Assembly: GCA_938045275.1 (NCBI GenBank)
Contig: CALIMV010000187.1
Span: 1 to 52,781 of the forward strand
DNA length: 52,781 bases
Reading direction: 5' to 3'
From: an uncultured Granulosicoccaceae bacterium
GTDB lineage: Bacteria > Pseudomonadota > Gammaproteobacteria > Granulosicoccales > Granulosicoccaceae
Below, piece by piece: positions 18,848-28,625 of this stretch. The position numbers were made by a program, and so were the translations under genes. Positions within the stretch are counted from its first letter, which is position 1, and every line of letters begins with the position of its first letter. Under the pieces are notes generated by a model, which was given only the letters and a program-made list of their open reading frames with translations, made no database searches and was not told the DNA's origin.

Positions 18848-19537
18848 ATGAAGCCCGAGCCATCAATATATCAACTGTACGCATCGCCGAATACTTATTC
18901 GATTGGCCCACACCTGTTGCTCGAAGAATGCCGCGTACCTTACCGCATCATTAACCCAAAGCTTGAACCTTCGGTAACTAACGAGACGTTTCATACCGTA
19001 AGTCCACATGGGCGTGTACCAGCGTTAACAATGCCAAACGGCACAAGCATAATTGAATCTGGTGCTATTGCATTACATCTGGCGGATACTTTATGCGAAA
19101 TGCAGTTCTCAATAGACCATGACTCACAAGAGCGTGCGCCCTATCTTCAATGGTTGTTCTATTTATCCAGCACATTGCAACCCGATGTTATGTTGGTGTT
19201 TCATCCAGAGTATTATTTTACTGACAAAGCACAACAGTCAGCATTGGTCGAAGCAGCCAGGCATCGACTAACCAATGTCTGGCAAGTGCTGGAAAAACAG
19301 TACAGCACGAAAACACACCGCTCATCGTGGATGTTTGAGTGTGGTCCTACAGCGTTGGATTTTTCGTTGGCAACCGTATTAATGTGGCCAGAATGTTTTC
19401 CCCGTTCAACAAATGCATATCCGGCTCTTGGTGCCATGCTAAGCGAAATTTCTGAACGACCATCGTTTAAGCGAATTATGCCGTGGCATCAACGCAAAAC
19501 GGAGGACCTTCCGCAACGTTATTCGGTAGGAATGTAG
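18848..19537 (+). CDS. Glutathione S-transferase family protein
   Basis: A soluble 229-residue transferase. The thioredoxin-like N-domain begins IYQLYASPNTYSIGPHLLLEE and has the cis-proline motif HGRVPALTMPNG and the gamma-glutamyl-binding ESGAIALHLAD. The all-helical C-domain follows. I chose ATG 18848 because family members begin about eight residues before the first strand; the longer GTG start at 18824 has no advantage. The stop is five bases before the next gene's start. A Ser/Thr in PNTYS is the likely catalytic residue, as in beta- and nu-class relatives. It may conjugate or dehalogenate an intermediate of the local pathway. The substrate is unknown. Confidence 0.82.
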   Translation: MKPEPSIYQLYASPNTYSIGPHLLLEECRVPYRIINPKLEPSVTNETFHTVSPHGRVPALTMPNGTSIIESGAIALHLADTLCEMQFSIDHDSQERAPYLQWLFYLSSTLQPDVMLVFHPEYYFTDKAQQSALVEAARHRLTNVWQVLEKQYSTKTHRSSWMFECGPTALDFSLATVLMWPECFPRSTNAYPALGAMLSEISERPSFKRIMPWHQRKTEDLPQRYSVGM

Positions 19538-19542
19538 TTCAA

Positions 19543-20622
19543 ATGCAAAATGAAGCAAAAGACGGTGCACTGAATTTGTTAAAAAATTGCCTGAATGTGC
19601 AAAATGATGATTCAATCTTGTTGGTGGTAGAGCCCTCCGATACATTTTATGAAAGCGGTGTTGCCAAGCTAATAAAGGAATCACTAATTCAATTGCGCGC
19701 TCGCATAACAGTCATGGACCCGCAACTGATCAGTGACCCTAATGATTTTCCTGAAGACGTTTCAGATGCAATGAAAGAGCACGATCACACTCTGTTCCTT
19801 AGCCGCATTGGTGACTACGTACGCTTTACACCACTATCCAGTGACAGCACGCCAACAACCAGCTACACACGCGATACAAAAACGCTCGGAGCACCCTATG
19901 CCACGGTGAATAACCGTCTAATGAACACGTTACAACTTAAACTGGAAGATGAGTTAATGCGTGCAACGCACTGGCGTATACAATGTTCATTGGGAACTGA
20001 TTTATCCGGAACATTCTGTTGGCCAAGTCTTGCCGGAGGGCAGGATGACGAGCTCACGGTTATTTTGTTTCCGGTATCTACTTATAAACCGGTACCTTGT
20101 ATCGATGCTAATGGACAGGTAGCGCTTTCTCGATGGTTAATGCCCGGCGGAGCCGCGAAGCTTGCCGATGCCGATATGACCATTAAGGGTGTTGTACAAG
20201 CTAAGGTTAAAGACGGAAATCTTGAATCCTTCGAAGGAACAAACTCAGAAGTAAAGAAGCTAAATAACCACTACGACTATATAAGCAAAACATTAGGTAT
20301 TAATCGAAACCGTATACATTCTTGGCACGCCGGTATAAATCCACAAACGCGATTCGATTATCCAGCAGATGATTTTCTCGATTTATGGAGCGCAATCTCC
20401 TTTGGCAGCCCAAAGTATTTGCACTTTCATACCTGTGGTGACGAACCTCCAGGCGAGGTTGCCTGGTCTGTGTTCAACCCCACTATTACAATCGACGGTA
20501 AGCCGTATTGGAAAAACGGAGAGTTTATTTGGTTGCATCGAAAAGACAACAAGGCCCTTATAGATTCAACCGACGGTGCACACTACCTGCTTGAGCCCAG
20601 TCTATCAATTGGCATTGACTAA
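19543..20622 (+). CDS. M29 aminopeptidase / NicX-like putative metalloenzyme
   Basis: A 359-residue protein that I place tentatively in the fold group of M29 aminopeptidases and 2,5-dihydroxypyridine dioxygenase NicX. The support is the overall layout: an N-terminal alpha/beta domain (SILLVVEPSD), a middle LSGTFCWPS...ELTVILFP part, and a His-rich C-terminal part with IHSWHAGINP and LHFHTCGDEPPGE that could bind metal. The ATG at 19543 has a TAGGAA ribosome site and lies just after the transferase stop. The ORF-track start at 19483 would overlap that gene. It is co-directional with the transferase and D-aminoacylase genes. It may be a ring-cleaving dioxygenase or a peptidase. Confidence 0.5.
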   Translation: MQNEAKDGALNLLKNCLNVQNDDSILLVVEPSDTFYESGVAKLIKESLIQLRARITVMDPQLISDPNDFPEDVSDAMKEHDHTLFLSRIGDYVRFTPLSSDSTPTTSYTRDTKTLGAPYATVNNRLMNTLQLKLEDELMRATHWRIQCSLGTDLSGTFCWPSLAGGQDDELTVILFPVSTYKPVPCIDANGQVALSRWLMPGGAAKLADADMTIKGVVQAKVKDGNLESFEGTNSEVKKLNNHYDYISKTLGINRNRIHSWHAGINPQTRFDYPADDFLDLWSAISFGSPKYLHFHTCGDEPPGEVAWSVFNPTITIDGKPYWKNGEFIWLHRKDNKALIDSTDGAHYLLEPSLSIGID

Positions 20623-20670
20623 GTGTTACTGTTGTTTGTACGACGCGCCGTTTATGCTAAGGAAAATTAG

Positions 20671-22134
20671 ATGACTATCGCCAATCTCTTATTTCGCAAC
20701 GCCAGACTCATCGACGGTACAGGTGCTCCAAGCCGTACAGCTGATGTAGCTATATCCGACGATCGCATTAGCGCAGTCGGGAATGCACTTGATATTAAAG
20801 CCCTCGAGGTAATCGATGCGCAAGGCTTGGTTCTGGCGCCCGGCTTTATTGATGCACATACACACGATGATCGCATCGTTCTTGTTGACCCGGCAATGAG
20901 CAGTAAAAGCAGCCAGGGCGTTACCACCGTTGTAACAGGAAACTGCGGTATCTCGATTGCTCCGGTAAAAATTAAAAAAAGACCTCCGGCTCCGCTTGAC
21001 TTGATTGGCCAAGAACCGGATGCGTTCTTCGAATCGTTCACAGACTATTTTCAAACAGTGGAAGCCAATCCGCCTGCTGTTAATGTGGTCGCTCAGGTTG
21101 GCCATAGTTCATTGCGCGTAATGGCTATGCAAAATCTTGATCGTCCGGCAACCGCATCTGAAATTGACACGATGTGTACAGCATTACGCAAGGCACTTGA
21201 AGAAGGTGCTGCCGGCCTCTCCACCGGTCTTGAATACCCGACAGCCATTGCCGCGCCTACGGATGAAGTGACGTCGCTCGCGACAGTAACAGCGGAGTTT
21301 CATGGGTTTCATTCAACCCACATGCGTGATGAGGGACAAGGAATAATGGATTCGCTTGCTGAGACTGTCCATATTGGCAAAACGGCTCGCATCCCTGTCA
21401 TCATTTCACATCACAAATGCGCAGGATTACCCAATCACGGGCAATCACTTAATACACTCCCGTTTATTGAAAATGCACAGATTCAACAACCTGTAGCGCT
21501 GGACTGCTACCCCTATGTTGCAAGTTCAACGGTGCTCGACGCCGTTCGTGTTTCAAAAGCATCTAAAACCGTGGTGTCGTGGTCAACGCCTCTTCCAGAG
21601 CAGGCAGGCAAAGATCTCGTTGATATAGCTAAGGATCTTTCTCTTGATTTAGAAGAGACGATCAAAACTTTGCAACCAGCGGGCGCAATCTATTTCAACA
21701 TGGATGAAGACGACGTACGTCGTATACTTAGCTTTCGAACCACAATGATAGGTTCAGATGGTTTACCACATGATAAATTCCCGCACCCACGTTTATGGGG
21801 TACATTCCCTCGTGTCCTTGGTCACTATTCGCGCGACATCGGATTATTTAGCTTAGAGGAAGCAGTTCGAAAAATGACGTCCCTGACAGCAACAACGTTT
21901 GGCATTAAAGACCGTGGCGTCATAGCCGAGGGTAACTTTGCTGATCTAGTGCTGTTCGATGCAGATGCAATCATCGACTCTGCCACGTTCGCAAACCCTG
22001 CAAAACCCGCAGCTGGTATAGCGCAAGTGTTCGTCAATGGAGCACGTGTTTGGCACAATGGCGCTTCAACCGGTGTACGCCCGGGTCGCGGCTTACGCCG
22101 ACAATCGTTAACGCCATTGCATTTCACAAATTAG
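20671..22134 (+). CDS. N-acyl-D-amino-acid deacylase (D-aminoacylase) family amidohydrolase
   Basis: Zinc-dependent hydrolase of 487 residues that removes acyl groups from N-acyl-D-amino acids or related N-acyl compounds. The N-terminal beta-sandwich opens LLFRNARLIDGTGAPSRTADV. The metal motif DAHTHDD is at about residues 64-70, followed by GVTTVVTGNCGIS with the bridging Cys typical of this family. Further ligands are in VGHSSLRVMAM, HSTHMRDEG and ISHHK, and the catalytic Asp in MIGSDGLPHD. An AAGGA ribosome site precedes ATG. It probably shares an operon with the two upstream genes. The neighbouring transporters could deliver acylated substrates. Confidence 0.88.
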   Translation: MTIANLLFRNARLIDGTGAPSRTADVAISDDRISAVGNALDIKALEVIDAQGLVLAPGFIDAHTHDDRIVLVDPAMSSKSSQGVTTVVTGNCGISIAPVKIKKRPPAPLDLIGQEPDAFFESFTDYFQTVEANPPAVNVVAQVGHSSLRVMAMQNLDRPATASEIDTMCTALRKALEEGAAGLSTGLEYPTAIAAPTDEVTSLATVTAEFHGFHSTHMRDEGQGIMDSLAETVHIGKTARIPVIISHHKCAGLPNHGQSLNTLPFIENAQIQQPVALDCYPYVASSTVLDAVRVSKASKTVVSWSTPLPEQAGKDLVDIAKDLSLDLEETIKTLQPAGAIYFNMDEDDVRRILSFRTTMIGSDGLPHDKFPHPRLWGTFPRVLGHYSRDIGLFSLEEAVRKMTSLTATTFGIKDRGVIAEGNFADLVLFDADAIIDSATFANPAKPAAGIAQVFVNGARVWHNGASTGVRPGRGLRRQSLTPLHFTN

Positions 22135-22222
22135 CAACTTAGCATCTACGCTTTTCCAGATTCCATGGCCAGCGTTTACCTGCTATGAAATCCCGCGCGT
22201 TACCGTTAAAAGCGTTTTTCGC

Positions 22223-24025
22223 TTAGATAAAAGTGATCAACATTCCTATTAAAATGCAACTCAATTTAGCTGCCCAGTTTTTATAACCAATTAAGCCGTA
22301 GGATACTGCAGATAATCCAATAGCGATTTTCACAAACGTAAGCAAAGCCCAAAACGGCTCTTCTGCCAAAGCTATTACCATTGGGTTCGCTATTATGCCA
22401 AGCGGAATGAGATAGAGACCAACACCTAAAGCCATAGCAGTAAAGGCAACTTTTAGCCAATTTTCATCGACCATGCCGGCTGCAATATATACCGCACCAC
22501 AAACCGGTGGGGTTATCGTTGAGAGTAGTGCAAACCAGAATACAAACAAATGTGTTTGCAGCGGGTCCAGGCCTAATTGAATAAGTGCGGGCCCTGCCAC
22601 CGATACGCAGATAACGTAAGCCGCGGTCGTTGGCACTTCCATGCCTAAAACCAAACAGGCAAGCGCAGTCAGCAACAATGATGGCCAAAGCATCCCTTGA
22701 GAGCCTGCCAATATTAAGGAAGTGATTTTAACCCCAAGCCCGGTTATTGACAGCACGCCTATAACGATTGATGCGCACAGAATGATTGATGCGATTACAG
22801 CTATTTGTTTCCCGGCGTTAATGCACACCGACTTAAACCTTGCCACTGTACGATGCCAATCAAACGATAGTTTTCCATCAATAAGCAACAACAGACAGCC
22901 GGTAAGTATGGCAATACAGGCTGCGTACTGTGGTGTGTAGCCTGCCGAGAACATCCCCCAAAGCAACAGCGCGAACGGCAGAAGAAAAAAACAGGCTGTC
23001 ACGATCACATCGATAATCGCAGGCTTTGCACTATCATCAACACCCGATAGCTCGTAGTGACGTGCGTACGCATTAATACCGACCCAAACTACCAAGAAAA
23101 ATAACACTGCCGGTAGAAATGCTGCTGACATGACTTGCACATAAGGCACACCGGTAAGCTCGACCATGACGAATGCTCCGGCACCCATTAGCGGTGGCAT
23201 AATTTGTCCACCAGATGAGGCTACCGCCTCCACAGCCGCTGCAAGTCGTTTTGGGTATCCCAGTTTCACCATAGCCGGTAAGGTCATAGCACCAGTAGAC
23301 GCTACATTTGCCGATGCTGATCCGGATATTGAACCAAACAAAGCTGAGGAGATCACGGATACTTTTGCAGCACCTCCGGTCAGACGACCAGCGGTGGCAA
23401 TGGCCACATTCATAAAGCCTTGCCCTGCTTCGCCTGCGTTAAGAACGGCACCAAAAATAACGAATACAGCAACAACACCAACCGATATACCGGTAATGCC
23501 ACCCCAGATTCCCCCTTCAGCAATGGTCAACGTTCCTAGAAAACTATAAAGCGGCGTTCCAGAATGGCCAAACTCACCCGGTATGTATTGCCCAAACAAA
23601 CCATAAGCTAGCGCAATAACCGCCACCAACGGTAACGGCCATCCGATCGCTCGGCGCGCGGTTTCGATAACTACTAAAAGCAGGCTAATGGCAATGACCA
23701 TCTGAAACTGATTGTCCAGAAAGCCGTATTGATCACCCAAGACAGACTGATTTGCCGCAACCCATAAACACGCTGCAATACCAACAGCACAGATCAGGAG
23801 CCCGCTTACTCGCGATAGGCCAGTGCTGCTGGCGAATACCAACACCCAAGGCAATGCCAGAGCCATATGAATAGGCCTGGCAATAAGATTGGGGACCAGG
23901 CCGTATAGGATTAACCCAAGATGCAGAAATATGCTCAGCGCTCCAAGCGCAATCCAGATCAACGAAACAGGATTACTATCTTGCAACTGCTTCGTTGTTG
24001 CAGCAGTTTTCAGCTCTCCACCCAT
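22223..24025 (-). CDS. TRAP transporter fused permease (DctQ-DctM type, TAXI system)
   Basis: Secondary-transport permease of 600 residues in which the small (DctQ-like) and large (DctM-like) membrane subunits are fused, as usual for TAXI-type TRAP systems. Roughly the first 170 residues hold the small-subunit helices. The large subunit follows with GSISGSASANVASTGAMTLPAMVKLGYPK and SGGQIMPPLMGAGAFVM, the hallmark segments near the sodium and substrate sites. The C-terminal domain has LSTITPPVCGAVYIAAGM. It lies 53 bases downstream of its binding-protein gene. It converges on the D-aminoacylase gene with only 88 bases between the stops. Confidence 0.92.
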   Translation of the reverse strand: MGGELKTAATTKQLQDSNPVSLIWIALGALSIFLHLGLILYGLVPNLIARPIHMALALPWVLVFASSTGLSRVSGLLICAVGIAACLWVAANQSVLGDQYGFLDNQFQMVIAISLLLVVIETARRAIGWPLPLVAVIALAYGLFGQYIPGEFGHSGTPLYSFLGTLTIAEGGIWGGITGISVGVVAVFVIFGAVLNAGEAGQGFMNVAIATAGRLTGGAAKVSVISSALFGSISGSASANVASTGAMTLPAMVKLGYPKRLAAAVEAVASSGGQIMPPLMGAGAFVMVELTGVPYVQVMSAAFLPAVLFFLVVWVGINAYARHYELSGVDDSAKPAIIDVIVTACFFLLPFALLLWGMFSAGYTPQYAACIAILTGCLLLLIDGKLSFDWHRTVARFKSVCINAGKQIAVIASIILCASIVIGVLSITGLGVKITSLILAGSQGMLWPSLLLTALACLVLGMEVPTTAAYVICVSVAGPALIQLGLDPLQTHLFVFWFALLSTITPPVCGAVYIAAGMVDENWLKVAFTAMALGVGLYLIPLGIIANPMVIALAEEPFWALLTFVKIAIGLSAVSYGLIGYKNWAAKLSCILIGMLITFI

Positions 24026-24078
24026 TTCTCAAAAATTGACAAAACGCAAAGCTGATCGACTGGTTAACCTAAAACCGA

Positions 24079-25044
24079 TTATTTCTGATCGTCGGTAAGA
24101 GAAAAGCCGGATTCTTCATAATATCGAATTGCACCGGGATGAATCTTGCCTGTGATGTTGGACATCAGGTTTTCATCAACGCCATTCCACCATGGCGCAC
24201 CTTCTCCCATACCCTCCTTTGCTTCCCAAAATGTCTTGGTTAATGCATAAGCAGTATCATCACTCATGGCAGTGGTTGTGAAAGCCGCTACCGGCAGTGA
24301 TGTGGTGGTTATCTCGGCATCCTGGCCCTTATAGGTTCCGGCTGGAATGACCAGTTTTGATCGCTTCGACTGTTGGATTTGATCGTCGCTCAAAGATATT
24401 ACATTAACGCCAGTTGATGCCGCCGCTTCAATAACGTTAGGAGCCGGGTAGGAACCTGCGGTTACGAATCCATCGATCTGGCCATTTTTTAGCGCAGCCA
24501 CAGCATTGGATAACTCAACTTCGGCTAATGTAACTTTACCTTCCAAGCCAAAGAGCTTTAAGTACTTTTCTCCTTCAGTAGCACCAAATGAGCCTTTACC
24601 TAATAAAATGGTTTTACCTTCCATTCCAGCAAAGTCGGTAATACCGCTATTGGCCGACATAACAAAGTGCATTGTTAGAGAAGGAATTGGAAACAAGGCC
24701 CTGATCTCATCAAACTTTGGGTCACCCTTACCCTCAAACATCGCTTTACCACCCTGCGCCAAATTGACCAAAACAGGCGGCGTGGTGAATACATAATCTT
24801 CTCCGCGCGCTTTAACTTCCATCACATTTTGAACAGAGCCCTGACTCTCTTCCACCGTCACAATAATGTTACCGTCAGAGCCCGATTTCATTGCCTCTGA
24901 TATCTGCACCCCCATTTGATAATAGGACGACGTCGATTTTGCGGATTTATAGGTGATGCGTGTTTCAGCACTAACCGGGACAACCGCAACGAGTGCGCTT
25001 GAAAAAAGCGTTACGACAATTAATTTTTTTATCCACTTATTCAT
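24079..25044 (-). CDS. TAXI-family TRAP transporter solute-binding protein
   Basis: Periplasmic receptor of 321 residues. The start is ATG 25044, which has an AAGGAG ribosome site; the ORF-track start at 25077 has none. A signal peptide runs to about VVPVSA-E. The mature part opens RITYKSAKSTSSYYQMGVQIS, the TAXI-family Gly/Ser-rich strand, and later has LLGKGSFGATEGEKYLKLFGL. TAXI proteins bind glutamate, other carboxylates or unknown ligands. It is the first gene of a two-gene operon. With the D-aminoacylase next door, an acyl-amino acid or its product is plausible but unproven. Confidence 0.9.
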   Translation of the reverse strand: MNKWIKKLIVVTLFSSALVAVVPVSAETRITYKSAKSTSSYYQMGVQISEAMKSGSDGNIIVTVEESQGSVQNVMEVKARGEDYVFTTPPVLVNLAQGGKAMFEGKGDPKFDEIRALFPIPSLTMHFVMSANSGITDFAGMEGKTILLGKGSFGATEGEKYLKLFGLEGKVTLAEVELSNAVAALKNGQIDGFVTAGSYPAPNVIEAAASTGVNVISLSDDQIQQSKRSKLVIPAGTYKGQDAEITTTSLPVAAFTTTAMSDDTAYALTKTFWEAKEGMGEGAPWWNGVDENLMSNITGKIHPGAIRYYEESGFSLTDDQK

Positions 25045-25611
25045 TACTTTCTCCTTGTTTGTTGCGCGTGCATTCACTAGAACATCGTAAATTTATCGTA
25101 GTACACGATTTGTGACATTAACGATGGTAACAATTATCTTAGCCATGCCTTGTAGGGGCAATTTCAACTGCCCACCATACGTCTTTTGTCCGCCAACCGA
25201 GCGTTTTTGGCCAGAAGTATAAATTTGCGGCCATGGCAACACGCATACTGACAGCCAACAGCAGCATAGCCGTTTTTTTGCGACCATTTAGCGTAAAAAA
25301 GACAAACGAACGCCGAAAAATAGCTGTACTAACCTATATAAGATGCCATTAATGTACTACACAAGTATTGCTCGACTATGGCCCAACTATGGCTCGAATA
25401 AGACTCAATAATGGCTCAAGTGTGTGTCCAAGACAGCTGGAGAAAGGATAGAAACTGACGGCAACAATTGTAATTCTTTAGGGATTTGATTCCTCGTGGT
25501 GCGTACAAGATGGTTTTATTTAGTCATGGCTCAGGTTATTATCAGTCGCCAGTATAGCACCGGCATTAACTGCTGCACCCTGGCTGACAAGTTTGGGATT
25601 TATTGCGAAAA
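25045..25611. other. Divergent regulatory region between the TRAP operon and the ebo cluster
   Basis: About 570 bases between two divergently transcribed units. It should hold both promoters. A degenerate hairpin starts with TGTAGGGGCAAT at 25151 and resembles the hairpin at 51712. ATGGCTC-like words recur between 25376 and 25532 (ACTATGGC, AATGGCTCAA, CATGGCTCAG), which may be activator sites. I see no gene; the 64-codon minus-strand frame at 25093 lacks support. Confidence 0.45.
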
Positions 25612-26814
25612 ATGAATAAACTTAGCATGCCAGAGGTACCCATGCAGGGGACCAGTACGTCTTGGCAAAAATTCAGCGTTGCCTACGAGTTTCCAGTGTG
25701 TTTCACTCGCACATTGTTCTCTCCTGAAAATCCGGTTTTTTTAGAAACGCTCTGTCGCCTCGAGCCAGCCAAGCGCCATCGACTGTTGATTTTTGTTGAC
25801 AGTGGCGTTCTTGACAGCAACCCCAAACTGCCCACCGACATTGAAGCTTATATGCAAGCACATGCAGAGCACCTTGAGCTGGTGATTAATCCTGTAGCGA
25901 TGCCGGGCGGTGAGACGATCAAGTCAGAATTGCATTTTATAGAACAGATGCAAAAGGTTATTGTCGAGAATCACCTCGATCGCCATTCTTTTGTAATCGG
26001 TATTGGCGGTGGTGCTTTGCTTGATGCCGTTGGCCTTGTAGCTGCAACCTCACACCGTGGTATTCGACATGTGCGTGTGCCTACTACCGTGTTGGCGCAG
26101 AACGATTCCGGAGTCGGTGTCAAAAACGGCGTGAATCTTTTTGGACAAAAAAATTACATAGGCAGTTTTACTCCACCGTTTGCTGTGCTCAACGACTACG
26201 ACTTTATTGAAAGCCTGCCGAAGCGCGAAAAAATAGCCGGAATGGCAGAGGCCGTCAAAGTAGCATTGATACGCGATTCAAAATTCTACGACTGGCTTGA
26301 ACTTCATGCCGTAGACCTCGCGCAATTTAAAACTGCCGAAATGCGCTACATGATTGAACGCTGCGCTAAATTGCACATGCAACAGATTGGTCAGGGTGGT
26401 GATCCGTTTGAGGCCGGTAGTGCCAGGCCACTCGACTATGGACATTGGTCGGCGCATCGTTTGGAAACCCTGACCCGGTATCACCTGCGCCACGGAGAGG
26501 CGGTTGCGATCGGTATTGCTCTGGATGCGCGTTATTCTGTGCTCTGTGGTTTACTGGATTCAGGGCTTGAAAATCGTGTGTGTTTAATGCTCGAGCGCAT
26601 TGGTTTTACGTTGTGGCATCCGGCTTTGGAGATGCAAGCAGCATCTGGTCATCTTGAGTTGTTGACCGGCCTCACCGAATTTCGAGAACATCTGGGTGGC
26701 GAATTAACCATTACGCTACTTAAGGCATTAGGCGAAGGAATTGAAGTACACACTATCGATGAAGCATTAATGGAGAATGCGATTGATTGGCTAAAACACC
26801 GTCGACCCCGCTAG
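25612..26814 (+). CDS. eboD: EboD, 3-dehydroquinate-synthase-like sugar phosphate cyclase
   Basis: Member of the sugar phosphate cyclase superfamily, 400 residues from ATG 25612; ATGs at 25627 and 25642 are alternatives, the latter after an AGAGGT site. Family marks are FSVAYEFPVCFTRTLF, the NAD loop GIGGGALLDAVG, VPTTVLAQNDSGVGVKNGVN, the GMAEAVKVALIRD segment, and zinc ligands in LDYGHWSAHRLE and HGEAVAIGI. All catalytic-site segments look intact, so it should be active. In the ebo cluster EboD is thought to make a cyclitol-like precursor, not dehydroquinate. It leads the plus-strand run eboD-eboA-eboB-idi with gaps of only a few bases. Confidence 0.9.
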   Translation: MNKLSMPEVPMQGTSTSWQKFSVAYEFPVCFTRTLFSPENPVFLETLCRLEPAKRHRLLIFVDSGVLDSNPKLPTDIEAYMQAHAEHLELVINPVAMPGGETIKSELHFIEQMQKVIVENHLDRHSFVIGIGGGALLDAVGLVAATSHRGIRHVRVPTTVLAQNDSGVGVKNGVNLFGQKNYIGSFTPPFAVLNDYDFIESLPKREKIAGMAEAVKVALIRDSKFYDWLELHAVDLAQFKTAEMRYMIERCAKLHMQQIGQGGDPFEAGSARPLDYGHWSAHRLETLTRYHLRHGEAVAIGIALDARYSVLCGLLDSGLENRVCLMLERIGFTLWHPALEMQAASGHLELLTGLTEFREHLGGELTITLLKALGEGIEVHTIDEALMENAIDWLKHRRPR

Positions 26815-26820
26815 CTGTCG

Positions 26821-27699
26821 GTGAATACCCAAATGATAAATATTGAAGTTGCCGAATTATTGGAGTCATGGCTCGCCAAACGCCTTGATCACAACCAGCG
26901 CGTCTGGTTTGATGAACGACTCAAACTACTTAAAACTGCGAACTCAAATAAAGAATTACACATCACGCTTGGTTTCATTCCACGAAAGTTACCGCGTAAC
27001 GATCTTGAACTCAGTAAAGCCAATCTTGATCAGGCCAATGCGTTAAAACCGGGATGGGATCCATCCGACTGGTCTATTGATGTTGCCGCACGCATTGCAG
27101 TGCTTTGCAGAGTGGCTGATCGCGACCCAATCGCGTTTGGCGCTTTATTTCAAACCCTGTGTCAAACAGCCGATCTTTCTGAATCCATGACGCTTTATCG
27201 CGGAACGGCGGTATTTCCCGAATCAGATAGAATGGATAAACAAATTGCAGAGGGCTTGCGAACCAATATGCGCGCCGTGTTTGAAGCGATTGCACACCGA
27301 AATCCTTACCCGCAGGTTAACTTTGATCAACATCGCTGGAATCACATGATTTTGAAAGCTTTGTTTATTGACAGCACATTAGCGCCCATTCAAGGCCTTG
27401 ATGAGCGTGCCAATGAAGAACTTGCGAAGATCCTGTGCGACTATGCGCACGAGCGTTGGGCGGCAGGTCGCGTTGTTACCCCTGAACTTTGGCGCTGTGT
27501 CGGGCCGTTTGCCACCGGTACGATGATTGATGATCTGCAAAAGGTGGTAGAGTCAACAACAGACAACGAATGTTATGCTGGCCTTTTCGCTTTGCAAGCC
27601 AGTAGCGACCCTCGTGCGGCAACGATCCTTGCGCAGCAAGCAGACAAACTTGAACAATTAAATCAAAGCGCTATCACATGGGAGTCGATCACCGAATGA
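26821..27699 (+). CDS. eboA: EboA family metabolite traffic protein
   Basis: A 292-residue alpha-helical cytosolic protein of unknown mechanism. It is recognised by the EboA-family signatures EGLRTNMRAVFEAIAHRNPYP, WNHMILKALFI and CDYAHERWAAGR, followed by VVTPELWRCVGPF. The frame starts at a GTG six bases after the eboD stop. An ATG four codons on (26833) is an alternative, and neither has a clear ribosome site. Its stop overlaps the eboB start as ATGA. In cyanobacteria ebo genes are needed to move a scytonemin precursor to the periplasm. What EboA itself does has not been shown to my knowledge. Confidence 0.9.
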   Translation: MNTQMINIEVAELLESWLAKRLDHNQRVWFDERLKLLKTANSNKELHITLGFIPRKLPRNDLELSKANLDQANALKPGWDPSDWSIDVAARIAVLCRVADRDPIAFGALFQTLCQTADLSESMTLYRGTAVFPESDRMDKQIAEGLRTNMRAVFEAIAHRNPYPQVNFDQHRWNHMILKALFIDSTLAPIQGLDERANEELAKILCDYAHERWAAGRVVTPELWRCVGPFATGTMIDDLQKVVESTTDNECYAGLFALQASSDPRAATILAQQADKLEQLNQSAITWESITE

Positions 27700-28622
27700 T
27701 GTTCATAGACCCACACGCACACATGATTTCTCGTGTAACTGACGACTATGAAGCGATGGCGGCGTCGGGCGTAGTCGCGGTTATCGAACCTGCGTTCTGG
27801 GTTGGACAACCACGTACGCACGTTGGCACATACATCGACTATCTATCTTCAATAATCGGCTTTGAACGCTTTCGCGCCGGACAATTCGGCATTCGTCACT
27901 ACTGCACAATCGGTCTCAACTCTAAAGAAGCCAACAACGAAGAACTCGCCGAAGCTGTCATGGAGATTCTGCCTCAGTTTGCACTGAAGGAAGGCGTGGT
28001 TGCAATTGGTGAAATCGGTTATGACGAACAAACAGAACTGGAAGATAAGTATTTCAGACAACAGCTTGAGCTGGCCAAAGAGCTCGACTTACCAGTCATG
28101 ATTCACACCCCGCACCGGGATAAAAAACGCGGAACATCACGTTCTATGGATGTGTGCGAAGAGCATGGCTTGGCTCCGTCCAAAATTGTCGTCGACCACA
28201 ACAACGAAGAAACAGTGCGAGAAGTACTCGACCGTGGATTTTGGGCTGCCTTTTCGATTTATCCATCCACGAAAATGGGTAATGAACGAATGGTAGATAT
28301 ACTTGGCCAGTACGGTGCAGAGCGCATCATGGTCGATTCCGCATGTGACTGGGGAATCTCTGAACCGCTTGGGGTTGCCAAAACAGCGAAGCTTGCATTG
28401 CAACGTGGTATTCCCGAAGCCCAAGTAAAACTCGCGTGTTATCAAAACGCTCTTGACGCTTACGGCCAGAGCGGCCAGATGAAGGAGGACGATTGGTTAA
28501 ATCCACCACCGGTCGATCAACGTACTGTTTATGAGGGCAATTCAATTCTTCGCGGAGGTCGTGATCCTGTGGTTGAGGAAAGTTCTGATCGTCATAGTAC
28601 CGACAAGCTGATAATCAAGTAA
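27696..28622 (+). CDS. eboB: EboB, TatD-family metal-dependent hydrolase
   Basis: A 308-residue TIM-barrel hydrolase. The ORF-track start at 27678 lies inside eboA. I use the ATG at 27696, which overlaps the eboA stop as ATGA. Metal ligands typical of TatD proteins are visible: DPHAH near the N-terminus, GEIGYDE, MIHTPHRD, VDHNN and VDSACDW. The substrate in the ebo pathway is unknown; a phosphoester or cyclic metabolite fits the family. The stop lies three bases before the idi start, so the four plus-strand genes appear to form one transcript. Confidence 0.88.
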   Translation: MMFIDPHAHMISRVTDDYEAMAASGVVAVIEPAFWVGQPRTHVGTYIDYLSSIIGFERFRAGQFGIRHYCTIGLNSKEANNEELAEAVMEILPQFALKEGVVAIGEIGYDEQTELEDKYFRQQLELAKELDLPVMIHTPHRDKKRGTSRSMDVCEEHGLAPSKIVVDHNNEETVREVLDRGFWAAFSIYPSTKMGNERMVDILGQYGAERIMVDSACDWGISEPLGVAKTAKLALQRGIPEAQVKLACYQNALDAYGQSGQMKEDDWLNPPPVDQRTVYEGNSILRGGRDPVVEESSDRHSTDKLIIK

Positions 28623-28625
28623 ATC

